NCBI GenBank assembly: GCA_019423635.1
Contig: JAHZBA010000020.1
Span: 1 to 44,920 of the forward strand
Reading direction: 5' to 3'
From: Clostridiales bacterium
GTDB lineage: Bacteria > Bacillota > Clostridia > Oscillospirales > Oscillospiraceae
Length of the DNA: 44,920 bases
Below the pieces are notes generated by a model, which saw only the letters and a program-made list of their open reading frames with translations, did no database searches and was not told where the DNA came from. How positions within the stretch are numbered: position 1 is the first letter of the stretch; each line of letters begins with the position of its first letter. The position numbers and the translations under genes are program-made. Positions 8,601-15,608 of the stretch are shown piece by piece.

Positions 8601-8677
8601 CCGGAGAGCTCATTGGTCAGCAGCATCAGCACCACAGAGTCGTGGTAGCTGCCTTTTTGTACATTGGTTATCAGCAT
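5663..8677 (-). CDS. Fused AllF-AllG (FdrA-YlbE/DUF1116) oxamate carbamoyltransferase subunits
   Basis: A 1004-aa fusion. Residues 1 to about 530 match FdrA (AllF), a succinyl-CoA-synthetase-alpha-like protein with an early SVMMATPANKEI region, GIIGASGTGIQEL near residue 200 and the DLGDDVYTVGHPHPMIDP block. The rest, to residue 1004, is the DUF1116 protein YlbE (AllG), including CHHVNAVGPMGGI and GQIGAGTVRPP. The INIGLPGF...W.PPAGG segment, found in both E. coli partners, appears only once at the join. In E. coli AllF, AllG and AllH together form oxamate carbamoyltransferase, which phosphorolyses oxalurate to oxamate and carbamoyl phosphate. Carbamate kinase is directly downstream and allH is across the divergent promoter. 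Start ATG 8677 has a GGGGGG-type site. Confidence 0.88.
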   Translation of the reverse strand: MLITNVQKGSYHDSVVLMLLTNELSGLEGVRKASVMMATPANKEIFKRAGLDTAELAQASANDMVIVADVDDAAVSERIEEQVSRFFAEQAASGKTAGTTRVKSWSAARKALPQANLAVISIPGAYAALEAEHALREGMSVFMFSDNVTIEDERRLKEMAHEKGLCLMGPDCGTGIIQGVPIAFTNHVRKGAIGIIGASGTGIQELTCIIDRLGEGVNNAIGTGGRDLSEEIGGVTMLDMIDAMEQDREIQVILILSKPPAPAVRERVLARLRSCRKPVVTLFLGEKPAYHEENLYHCYTCDEAARTAVRLVRGERPRRETESLPELPDAFSAKEGKSIKAYYSGGTLANEAAMLIKDALQVQTPPEKEEGCMLNLRGNVVVDLGDDVYTVGHPHPMIDPAKRIECMERCLEDESTGVILFDVMLGYGSHEDMAGALLPTISALRERAAAAGRKLFFAASVCGTRQDPQGYDKASEQLRRAGVIVCESNKAACHAAIRLAGLDFAEPEKEIRPRAAAGAPSTEPSRQLLELLADKPRVINIGLPGFAEVCESFGCQVVQFDWTPPAGGDFEMIRTLEFLNRRGDIDAANQRVIAGIVAAQPVLRDNIPARDVIPELSGEVKTILHAGPPIAYRDMPETVQGSCVGAVLFEGWAETEAEARALLASGEVRFLPCHHVNAVGPMGGITTAHMPVWVVENVTEGNRAYCTMNEGIGKVLRFGAYSREVIERLCWMRDVLGPTLGRALRALDGGLPLNPLIAKAIAMGDEFHQRNIAASLVLLKELVPTITRLDMDEAERTAVVRFLAETDQFFLNVMMAAGKAIMDGARKVREGTVVTAMCRNGVEFGIRIAGMGDEWFTGPVNIPQGLYFTGYDGGDACPDIGDSAITETVGVGGMAMIAAPAVTRFVGAGGTEDARRTSNEMTEITISRNPNYIIPNWDFQGTCLGIDARLVVEKGITPVINTGIAHRQAGFGQIGAGTVRPPLACFEKAVAAYARKLGYGGSEK

Positions 8678-8710
8678 CTGTCCGGTTCCCCCCTTTTCTG
8701 TCTGCCGTTC

Positions 8711-9763
8711 TCAGTCCGCAAAGCGGTTTTTGTGATCGTACCGGTCAAAGTGCACCTGGTCGCTGACGAGATACCGGTAGATGTCGTCCACGATTTCAAT
8801 GCCGCCGGTCTCATAGGCCTCCGCCTTCCGCTTCTCCGCCCGCTCTCCGGGGTAATAGACTTTCTCCTGCCCCTCCACCGGTCTCATGGCGTTCAGCTCC
8901 TCCATGGTGGCCGCGACGTCCCGCTCAAAGGAGGCCCTCCCGGCAAAGCGGTCCGGGTCCACCACAATCAGGAGCTGGCCCAGATTGCGGCCCTGGGAGA
9001 GGTCGTGATACATGGAGCTGACATGACTGCCGAAGGGAACGCCCAGCAGCACGCCGGAGAAAATGTCCACCATCATCATCAACCCGTAGCCCTTTGCCCC
9101 GGCGATGGGCACCAGCGCGTTCACCTGGTTGGGGTCCGTCACGGGCTGGCCGTGCTCGTCCACCGCCCAGGTGGGGGGGATGCGCTCCCCCCGGGAGCGC
9201 TTGTCCAGGATCTTGCCCCAGGCCTGCACGGTGGTTGCCATGTCAAAGACGATGTTTCTGCCGTCCGCCGCAGGCGCCGCAAAGGCGATGGGGTTGGTTC
9301 CGTAGTAGGGCTCCGTCCCCCCGTAGGGCACAGCCATGGGGTCGGACTGGCAGAAGGTGAGTGCCGCCAGGTGCTGCTTTGCGCACATCTCCGCATAATA
9401 GCCGATGGAGCCGGTGTGGGACACATTGCGGACGCCCGCCACGGCGATGCCGTTTCGTTTCGCCATCTCCATGGCGTGTTCCGTGGCCAGGGTCATGGCC
9501 ACGTATCCGCAGCCGTTGTCCCCCTCAAAAATGCCGGAGCAGGGCCCGGTCTCCCTCCACTCGAACCTGGGATTCACCGTGATTCCGCCCTTGGCGATCC
9601 GCTCGCTGTAATACTCCACCCGGACCGACCCGTGGGAGTGATAGCCCCGCTCATCCGACCAGGTCAAAATCTCCGCCGTCATCTCCGCATGGTCCTCCCG
9701 CAGGCCGGCCCGGACCAGCTTGTTCTTCATCAGACGCTTTAACTCTTCTCTTTGCAGCTTCAT
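8711..9763 (-). CDS. allD: Ureidoglycolate dehydrogenase (Ldh/MDH type 2 family)
   Basis: NAD(P)-dependent dehydrogenase of the malate/L-lactate dehydrogenase type-2 fold, 350 aa against 349 in E. coli AllD. It shows the family's catalytic-histidine segment VSHTGSIGYYAE, the PYGGTEPYYGTNPIAFAAP loop and the late GAKGYGL segment. AllD oxidises (S)-ureidoglycolate to oxalurate. The identification over other family members (malate, sulfolactate) rests on its neighbours: ureidoglycine aminohydrolase upstream, the oxalurate-splitting AllFG fusion 34 bp downstream. Confidence 0.87.
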   Translation of the reverse strand: MKLQREELKRLMKNKLVRAGLREDHAEMTAEILTWSDERGYHSHGSVRVEYYSERIAKGGITVNPRFEWRETGPCSGIFEGDNGCGYVAMTLATEHAMEMAKRNGIAVAGVRNVSHTGSIGYYAEMCAKQHLAALTFCQSDPMAVPYGGTEPYYGTNPIAFAAPAADGRNIVFDMATTVQAWGKILDKRSRGERIPPTWAVDEHGQPVTDPNQVNALVPIAGAKGYGLMMMVDIFSGVLLGVPFGSHVSSMYHDLSQGRNLGQLLIVVDPDRFAGRASFERDVAATMEELNAMRPVEGQEKVYYPGERAEKRKAEAYETGGIEIVDDIYRYLVSDQVHFDRYDHKNRFAD

Positions 9764-9798
9764 CGTATCTCCTCCGCCCTATCTCCCGCGGTCCGCCG

Positions 9799-10584
9799 TC
9801 AAAGCACCACGTCGCGGTTGCAGTCCTTGGAGTAAATGTAGATATAATCCTCATCCCCCACGCCGTAGCAGCACTGGGGGCAGTAGGAGTCCATGAACAC
9901 ATAGTCGCCCTTTTCCAGGGGAATCCACTCCCCGTCCAGACGGTAGACGCCTTTGCCCTGGAGAAAATACATGCCGTGCTCCTGGAAGTGGGTCTCCACG
10001 TATCCGTGGGAGGCGCCGGGCGCAAATTTCAGGATGTGCATGTTCATGTCAAAGGCGAAGTTCCCCGCCGCCGGCAGCAGGTCCTTGATGTGGCAGTTGC
10101 TCATTCCCTCGTACTCGCTCCACTCCAGATCCCGGACGTGACCCGCCACCGTGCCGGGCTTCAGATCCCGATAGGGGAGATACCGCCTGCGGTAGACATA
10201 GAGCACCGCGTCGCTTCCGCTCAGGTTCTGAAATGTCATGGTCCGGTCCGCGGGGGAGTAGAAATAGCCCCCCTCCGTCAGGCGCCGGGTGCAGTCCTCA
10301 TTGGCGGCGGAGACCTCTCCGGATACGACGTACAAGAACGCCTCGATCCCGTCGCCGCCGATGCCGTCGTTTCCGCCGCCGTCATGGACGGTCACCAGGT
10401 AGTCCGCAAAGGACGCCCCCAGCTCCGGCGAGGCCAGGATCGTCACATCGCAGCCGCTGTATCCGGGAATGGCGTTTTTCACCAGACCGTCCGGCTCCAG
10501 GATCACGTAGTTGTTCTTCCGGACCACCGAGCGGGTGGTCAGCAGGTCCTCTCGATGTCCTACGTTGTGATTAAAATATCCCAT
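9799..10584 (-). CDS. allE: (S)-ureidoglycine aminohydrolase (bicupin)
   Basis: A bicupin of 261 aa, the same length as E. coli AllE (YlbA). The N-terminus (MGYFNHNVGHRED, then YVILEPDGLVKN) is typical, and the second cupin carries the manganese-ligand cluster ETHFQEHGMY (about residues 196-205). The enzyme releases ammonia from (S)-ureidoglycine to give (S)-ureidoglycolate, the substrate of the next gene, allD. ATG at 10584 is preceded by GAGGAG; the upstream extension to 10662 has no ribosome site or family similarity. First gene of the minus-strand arm, facing a divergent hydrolase gene across an operator-bearing spacer. Confidence 0.92.
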   Translation of the reverse strand: MGYFNHNVGHREDLLTTRSVVRKNNYVILEPDGLVKNAIPGYSGCDVTILASPELGASFADYLVTVHDGGGNDGIGGDGIEAFLYVVSGEVSAANEDCTRRLTEGGYFYSPADRTMTFQNLSGSDAVLYVYRRRYLPYRDLKPGTVAGHVRDLEWSEYEGMSNCHIKDLLPAAGNFAFDMNMHILKFAPGASHGYVETHFQEHGMYFLQGKGVYRLDGEWIPLEKGDYVFMDSYCPQCCYGVGDEDYIYIYSKDCNRDVVL

Positions 10585-10711
10585 TTGAAACTCCTCTCGC
10601 TTTCCGCAGGCTTCCTGCTGATTTGGAAATTTTTCCTCTGGTTCCCGATTGCGGTCAACCAATTTTTACAGTATCTATCATGGCATGGTTTGCTCCCGTT
10701 TTCAATTGTAA

Positions 10712-10746
10712 ATATTCACAAAATAAGTCTCTATTCTTGTGAATAT
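10712..10746. promoter_or_regulatory. Inverted-repeat operator ATATTCACAA-N15-TTGTGAATAT
   Basis: Perfect 10-bp arms whose centres are 25 bp apart, lying between the two divergent genes. The half-site resembles Rex half-sites, but the arms point the opposite way and the spacing differs, so a different dimeric or tetrameric regulator is more likely. Confidence 0.6.
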
Positions 10747-10795
10747 CGACATTATATTGCAAAGTAGTCAAATTTCTCTTTTCATTCTCTGCGGC

Positions 10796-10806
10796 TGTGG
10801 TATAAT
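10796..10806 (+). promoter_or_regulatory. Extended -10 promoter of the hydrolase-allH arm
   Basis: TGTGGTATAAT: a perfect TATAAT box with an upstream TG extension and no convincing -35 at 17 nt. About 150 nt upstream of the hydrolase ATG. Confidence 0.6.
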
Positions 10807-10954
10807 GGACACGTCAAATACAGGCAGAATCTGATTTGAAAAAATCCTATATTTTTCAACCTATTTTTATCTTGTCTCAATCCCGCAGGCGCCTGTCCGT
10901 ACCAGAGCCGTCTGCGGGGAAGACACGCCGTCTTCCAGAGGACTGGAGGTGCTT

Positions 10955-11830
10955 ATGCTCATCGAACAGGAACTGACCCTTGCCTCGGACCCCTACCTCA
11001 AAAAGGCGTCCTGCTGGTACGACTCCGCAGTGGCGCCGGTGGCCAGAGTCCTCTATTTCCACGGCGGCGGACTGCTGTTCGGCTCCCGGGGGGATCTCCC
11101 TGCCCTGCACAGGGAATTTCTCACCAGGCGGGGGTATGTGCTGATCTCCTTCGACTACCCCCTTGCGCCCAATGCCCAGCTGGATCTGATCCTGCGGGAT
11201 GTCTGCGCGTCCATCAACTCCCCGCCCTCCATGGCGCAGCTCCCCCAGGCGGACGCCCTGCCCTATTTTCTGTGGGGCCGCTCCGCCGGGGCCTACCTGG
11301 TGCTGCTGGCCGCCGCCTCCGGAGCGCTGCTGTGTCCTCCCCGGGGAATCCTCTCCTACTATGGATACGGGTTTTTCCAGGACAGCTGGCACACCGCCCC
11401 GGCCCCCTTCTATCAGGCGCTGCCGGCCGTAAGCCCTTCCTGTCTGGAGCGCCTGTCGGCGGGGCTCTTTGCAGACGGGAGTCTGGAACAGCACTACAGT
11501 GTCTACGTCTACGCCCGCCAGAGCGGGCGCTGGAGGGACCTGTTCTTCTCCGGAAGGGAGAAGGAGTTCTCCTCCCGCTATACCCTCCAGCCTGTCACGG
11601 CGCTGCCGGCGCCGCTGTTTTGCGCCCACAGCCTCCAGGACCCGGACGTTCCCTACCAGGAGTTCGCGGAGCTCTGCCGCCGGTTCCAGGCCGCGCGGTA
11701 TCTCGCCCCCGGCTCCCGCCACGATTTCGACCAGGACCCCGCCTCCGGCGCCGCGGAGGAGGTCCTGGAGGCGACGGCGGCTTTCCTGGAGCGCTGTATG
11801 GAGCATTCCCCGTCCCGGGAGGCCCGGTAG
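10955..11830 (+). CDS. Alpha/beta hydrolase (lipase/esterase-like)
   Basis: Predicted 291-aa alpha/beta-hydrolase. Residues about 30-40 contain LYFHGGGLLFGS, the HGGG oxyanion motif of hormone-sensitive-lipase-like hydrolases. GRSAGAYLV supplies the nucleophilic serine elbow (G-R-S-A-G), and near the end SRHDFDQDP supplies the probable catalytic histidine. No signal peptide is seen, so it should be cytosolic. ATG at 10955 sits five bases after GGAGG. It is the first gene of the plus arm and precedes allH, so it may act on an allantoin-pathway ester or amide; no hydrolase of this type is an established step of that pathway, and the substrate is unknown. Confidence 0.78.
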   Translation: MLIEQELTLASDPYLKKASCWYDSAVAPVARVLYFHGGGLLFGSRGDLPALHREFLTRRGYVLISFDYPLAPNAQLDLILRDVCASINSPPSMAQLPQADALPYFLWGRSAGAYLVLLAAASGALLCPPRGILSYYGYGFFQDSWHTAPAPFYQALPAVSPSCLERLSAGLFADGSLEQHYSVYVYARQSGRWRDLFFSGREKEFSSRYTLQPVTALPAPLFCAHSLQDPDVPYQEFAELCRRFQAARYLAPGSRHDFDQDPASGAAEEVLEATAAFLERCMEHSPSREAR

Positions 11831-11890
11831 GCGGGCCGCCATCTCCTCATCCTGTCTCCCGCCGGGACCGCCGCGGAAAGGAGGCCCCTC

Positions 11891-12823
11891 ATGAACCTTG
11901 TGATCACCGCTACCTCTCAATTCCTCCTGCAGTGCCTGCGGACCCCCGCGGATGCCGCGGTCCACTCGGTCTACCGCAGCACCGTCAATCTCCGCACCTC
12001 CGGCGGCCGGCTGCTGGCCATCCAGTCCCGGGGGTCTCCCCTCTCTCCCATCAGCCTGGTCACACCCCTCTCCCGGGAGGCGCTGGGGCGGCTCCCTCTG
12101 GAAGCGGGGACGCCCTGCCGGATCGCGCCGGAGGCCGTCACCCTGTACCCGGCCTGCGGGGAGCACCTTCAGCTGCGGTATCGCCCCGGCGTCACGCGGG
12201 TCTATGACGCCGCCCTGCGCACTCCGGAGCGCCCTGACGCCGCCTTTCACGCCGCCCTGGCCGATCGCTTCCTCCGCGCCGCACCGCCGGGCTCTCTCGG
12301 GCGTCTGCCGGCAGCGGACGGGGATCTCTTCCTCTCCGCCGCCCGGGCCCAGCTGGAAGAGGCGGCCGCCCGGTATACCTGGGGGCAGTGGGAGGCGGCC
12401 GCCGAGGCGCTGTGTGCCCTGGTGGGGCTTGGCATCGGTCTCACCCCCTCCGGCGATGATTTCCTCTGCGGCCTGCTGGCGGGCCTGCTGTGGCGGTGGG
12501 GGGAGGACTGTCCCCTGCACCGTGCCCTGGCCCGGTGCCTTGCCGGCGGGCGGATGCAGACCAACCTCATCAGCGCCGCATTTCTGGACTGCGCCCTGCG
12601 GGGGCAGTTCAGCGAGGCGGTGATCCGCTTCTTCGCCCTCTCTCCCGCCGCCTCCCCCCAGGAGCTGGATGACTGCCGGGAGGCCTTCGGGGCCATTGGC
12701 CACTCCTCCGGCTTCGACACCCTCGCCGGCATCTCCTATGGGCTGACGCTGCCCATCGTCCGCCGGGAGCCGGGCCGGGGCGCGTTCGCAGATCCCCGCG
12801 ATCCCGAGGAAGCTCCGCTCTGA
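11891..12823 (+). CDS. allH: DUF2877 protein AllH, oxamate carbamoyltransferase subunit
   Basis: A 310-aa DUF2877 protein recognised by the conserved GLTPSGDDFLCG segment (about residues 182-193) and the late DTLAGISYG motif. E. coli YlbF/AllH works with AllF and AllG as the oxalurate/oxamate carbamoyltransferase. Here its partner is the AllF-AllG fusion on the opposite strand across the divergent promoter region. ATG at 11891 follows AAGGAGG. It is the second gene of the plus arm, 60 bp after the hydrolase, and is followed by a bidirectional terminator. It contains no obvious membrane segment. Confidence 0.87.
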   Translation: MNLVITATSQFLLQCLRTPADAAVHSVYRSTVNLRTSGGRLLAIQSRGSPLSPISLVTPLSREALGRLPLEAGTPCRIAPEAVTLYPACGEHLQLRYRPGVTRVYDAALRTPERPDAAFHAALADRFLRAAPPGSLGRLPAADGDLFLSAARAQLEEAAARYTWGQWEAAAEALCALVGLGIGLTPSGDDFLCGLLAGLLWRWGEDCPLHRALARCLAGGRMQTNLISAAFLDCALRGQFSEAVIRFFALSPAASPQELDDCREAFGAIGHSSGFDTLAGISYGLTLPIVRREPGRGAFADPRDPEEAPL

Positions 12824-12901
12824 GAGTCCCGCCTCTTTCCGACGGGGACAGACCCGGAAGACCTGGCATCGTCCGGCGCCGGCGCTCTTGAAAAACGGTT
12901 C

Positions 12902-12941
12902 ACCCCTTTTCAGCCATGGCGGCGCCACGCTGAAAAGGGGT
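12902..12941. terminator. Bidirectional terminator between allH and the racemase gene
   Basis: ACCCCTTTTCAGC pairs perfectly with 12929-12941, and the inner CATGGCGGCGCCAC segment extends pairing. T-rich tracts flank it in both directions (TTTC on plus; GTTTTTC on minus), which suits convergent genes. Confidence 0.75.
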
Positions 12942-12976
12942 TTCTCCTTCCAGTGCAGGATTTTGAAAGGGACCGG

Positions 12977-13711
12977 TCACCGCGCGGTTCTGGCCCCAAG
13001 GAACTCCGGGGCCACCACGGGCGGGGAGGCATAGGTTCTGCGGCTGTAGGTCAGCTTCATGCTGACCAGCGACTCTGCCAGCGCCACGGCGCAGTGCGCG
13101 GCGTCCACCACGGGAAGACCGATCCTCCCGGAGAGCTCCTCACCCATGCCCGTCAGCGCCAGGCACCCGAAGACGAAGGCATGGGCGCCGTCCCGCCGTA
13201 CCGCCTCCCAGGCCACCTTCTCCAGCCCCCGCAGCGCCGCTTCCCGGTCATTGCGCAGCTGGTCCACGGACATCCGGATGCCCCGGATAGAGGCCAGACG
13301 GGCTTTCAGACCGGAGCGCACGGCCACATCGTAGGACGTGGCCGCCAGATCCTCGTCGCCGGTCAGAATGCAGAAATTCCGGGCCAGATGGTAGGCGAAC
13401 AGCATTCCGGCCTCCCCGGTGCCGATTACCGGGATCTCCACCAGCTCCCGGGCGGCGTCCACCGCCGGGTCCCCGGCGCACCAGACCATGGCCGCGTCGC
13501 AGCCGTCCCGCTCCGCCTGACAGCTCAGCCGCATGACCTCGTCGCCGGCCAGCTGGCGGTCGTACCGGGACTCAATGGCCCCAGGGCCTCTCCGGCTTTT
13601 GTAAATCCGAAACTCTGTCGTCGGCAGGGCCTTTTCCCGCAACACGGCGATCCGCGCCTGAATCATCTCATCGGACATCCCCAGCACGGGGATGATGACT
13701 GCCAACTCCAC
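12977..13711 (-). CDS. Asp/Glu/hydantoin racemase family protein
   Basis: About 244 aa, of the cofactor-independent Asp/Glu/hydantoin racemase superfamily. The paired catalytic cysteines are visible in VWCAGDP and FGCLALTGM, separated by about 110 residues, with GTGEAG between them. Family members racemise hydantoins, allantoin or acidic amino acids by two-base cysteine chemistry. Next to an allantoin module, allantoin/hydantoin racemase is attractive, but it is transcribed with an M28 peptidase and a DUF4438 gene, so an amino-acid or peptide substrate is equally possible. GTG at 13711 is chosen from AGGAGG spacing of 9; GTG at 13717 is the alternative. Last gene of its operon. Confidence 0.82.
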   Translation of the reverse strand: MELAVIIPVLGMSDEMIQARIAVLREKALPTTEFRIYKSRRGPGAIESRYDRQLAGDEVMRLSCQAERDGCDAAMVWCAGDPAVDAARELVEIPVIGTGEAGMLFAYHLARNFCILTGDEDLAATSYDVAVRSGLKARLASIRGIRMSVDQLRNDREAALRGLEKVAWEAVRRDGAHAFVFGCLALTGMGEELSGRIGLPVVDAAHCAVALAESLVSMKLTYSRRTYASPPVVAPEFLGARTAR

Positions 13712-13736
13712 GCTCACATTCCTCCTTTGGTATTCC

Positions 13737-13772
13737 CCGGGGCCGTCCGCCGAAAGAGGCAGACGGCCCCGG
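13737..13772. other. 15-bp intercistronic hairpin between peptidase and racemase genes
   Basis: CCGGGGCCGTC pairs with 13762-13772, continues past one C/A mismatch into GCC/GGC, and has a GAAAGA loop. No T-run follows on the minus strand. It resembles the hairpin at 5621-5652 in position (just after a stop, before the last enzyme gene). Confidence 0.6.
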
Positions 13773-13779
13773 CGCGGTG

Positions 13780-15567
13780 TTATTTCCCCGCCAGAATGAG
13801 ATCGCAGATGTCGTTGGCCATATCCAGGGCGTCCGTGATCTTGTTGCGCTCCTTCCGGGCGCGGTTCAGCCACAGATAGAACTCATGGGTTCCCTCCCTG
13901 CGCTGGGACAGCTCCAGAACAGAGACGCTGTTGGGGATGATGTACTTCAGGCCGGTCAGGCCGTACCGGTCCTGCTCAAACCGGCCGGTCACCGTGGTCA
14001 GCATGGGCATGACCACCCGGGAGATCCGCATGAGCAGATAGTTCAGCCGGTCATTCCGCTCCCCGGAGGCCTCCTGGGCCAGGCGGACCTTCTCCACGGC
14101 GGCGGCCTTCTCCTCAAAGCTCCTGGACATGGCCAGCGCGCCCTCCAGATCCAGGCCCTCCCGGGCCTCGGGCATCGCCTTGATGTAGTCCATCATCTCG
14201 CCGATGCGCTTGGAGATCTGCTCCGCCATGACGGTGAAGTCCTGGGGCAGGGTCTTGCGCATGGCCAGATCGAAGATATAGGCCGCGTCGTTGCGGACGC
14301 CGTGGTACATCACGTTCTTGTCCAGGGTGTCCATGGTGTCGTCGGCGCTGTGATAGGGCAGGCCCAGGGTGGCGTTGCCCCACTTCTCCCGCAGCTCGGG
14401 GGTGTGGTAGATCCAGTTGTAGCAGGAGGGCACACCGATTCCCAGGAAGGACATGTCGGCGTTCTTGAAGGGGAAGCAGTAGTCGCTCTCCCAGCCGGGC
14501 AGGGAGAAGTCGTTCATCTCGTGAATCCAGTTCCAGAATTCAAAGGCCGGCTCGCTGTGGAGCACCGTGGCACCGTCGCCCAGGCCGATGGCGTCGATGT
14601 TGACGTACATGACGCAATGCCTGTTCAGATCGTCCCACAGGTTGTCGCAGTACCAGGTGGAGCCCTCCATCTGGCCGCCCTCGTGGCCCTGCCAGAACAA
14701 AAAGCGCACGTCGCGGCTCAGCTGGCTGCGGTTTTCCTGCAACACCCGGGCCAGCTCCATGGCGGTGGCGTTGCCGGCGGCGTTGTCGGAGGCGCCTACC
14801 GGCCAGGAGTCCATGTGGCCCGCCACCAGGATGAATTCGCCGGACTTGTTGTCCGGGGCCTTCACCGTGCCGCTGGGCAGGTACAGGGGGTCCCAGCCCT
14901 GCTTTTGCTGATAGTTCATGAAGACGTCAATCTTTTCGCCCTGCTCCAGCAGCCTGCGCAGGCGCACGCCCTCGGCCTTGGAGATGGAGAAGACGGGGAT
15001 CGTCTCATACATGAAGTGCTCGTCCTCCGGCGTGGGGTTGCCCCAGACGGACTTGGACGTGCCGTAGGGAACGGAGGTGCTCTCCTCCGGGCCCCAGTTC
15101 ATGATGACCATGGCGATGGCGCCGTGCACCATGCCAAGGCGCATTTTCTCGGAGCGGGGCGGCGCGTAGGACAGCTCCGTTAAAATCACCTTGCCCCTGG
15201 CGTCCACGCCCTCATAGTTGTCCTCGCCGCCGGGGCCCACGTACACCAGCTCGCCGGAAAAGCCCCCCTCCGGCGTATCGCCGCACTGGGCGTTGGCGTT
15301 GCAGTCCAGCTTCTCCTCCCTGCCGCCGATGCGCAGGCGGACGTCGGCGGGACCGGGGTTTTTCAGAAGGCCCATCCCCACGTGGATCTTGACGTCGTCC
15401 AGTCCGATCTCCCGGTAGTAGTCCGCCACGTATTCCGCGTAGGCCTTCGCGCCGGGGGTTCCGGGAAGGCGGTCCGGCCAGGTGTCGCACACGTGGGACG
15501 CCCGGTCCCAGATGGTATCCACGTTGATTTTGTCCAGAAGACCTTTCAAAAGTTCCTTGTCAGACAT
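13780..15567 (-). CDS. M28-family zinc peptidase with PA-like insert
   Basis: A 595-aa protein with M28 aminopeptidase features. VAGHMDSWPVGASDNAAG (about residues 245-262) gives the His-x-Asp and bridging Asp ligands, NIDAIG the next Asp, and YHSADDTMD the final His. The usual Glu-Glu pair is replaced by His-Glu in QGHEGGQMEGS, so the general base may be absent or different. A protease-associated-type segment precedes the catalytic part. No signal peptide is seen, so it is probably cytosolic. It likely removes an amino acid or hydrolyses an amide on a small substrate. ATG at 15567 has AAGGAG upstream. Operon: DUF4438 gene, this gene, racemase. Confidence 0.85.
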   Translation of the reverse strand: MSDKELLKGLLDKINVDTIWDRASHVCDTWPDRLPGTPGAKAYAEYVADYYREIGLDDVKIHVGMGLLKNPGPADVRLRIGGREEKLDCNANAQCGDTPEGGFSGELVYVGPGGEDNYEGVDARGKVILTELSYAPPRSEKMRLGMVHGAIAMVIMNWGPEESTSVPYGTSKSVWGNPTPEDEHFMYETIPVFSISKAEGVRLRRLLEQGEKIDVFMNYQQKQGWDPLYLPSGTVKAPDNKSGEFILVAGHMDSWPVGASDNAAGNATAMELARVLQENRSQLSRDVRFLFWQGHEGGQMEGSTWYCDNLWDDLNRHCVMYVNIDAIGLGDGATVLHSEPAFEFWNWIHEMNDFSLPGWESDYCFPFKNADMSFLGIGVPSCYNWIYHTPELREKWGNATLGLPYHSADDTMDTLDKNVMYHGVRNDAAYIFDLAMRKTLPQDFTVMAEQISKRIGEMMDYIKAMPEAREGLDLEGALAMSRSFEEKAAAVEKVRLAQEASGERNDRLNYLLMRISRVVMPMLTTVTGRFEQDRYGLTGLKYIIPNSVSVLELSQRREGTHEFYLWLNRARKERNKITDALDMANDICDLILAGK

Positions 15568-15608
15568 GATGCTTTGCTCCTTTTCGTTTTCAAATCGGTT
15601 TCCAAGGT

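Larger units (their letters stand above)
10585..10954. promoter_or_regulatory. Divergent AT-rich control region between allE and the hydrolase gene
   Basis: 370 bp of AT-rich spacer in a GC-rich neighbourhood. It holds a perfect 10-bp inverted repeat (10712-10721 and 10737-10746) and an extended -10 promoter for the plus arm (10796-10806). No gene is apparent. The position suits shared control of both all arms by one regulator, which is not itself adjacent. Confidence 0.6.

Noticed and set aside
5780..9742. Very long plus-strand open frame (about 1320 codons) opposite the AllF-AllG and AllD genes
   Set aside because: Its composition is skewed (His/Arg/Gly/Pro-rich), it has no recognisable domain, and it mirrors the third-codon GC bias of the genes beneath it.
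10712..10746. Rex operator
   Set aside because: The half-sites resemble Rex boxes, but orientation is outward-reversed and spacing is 15 nt rather than the usual short spacer.
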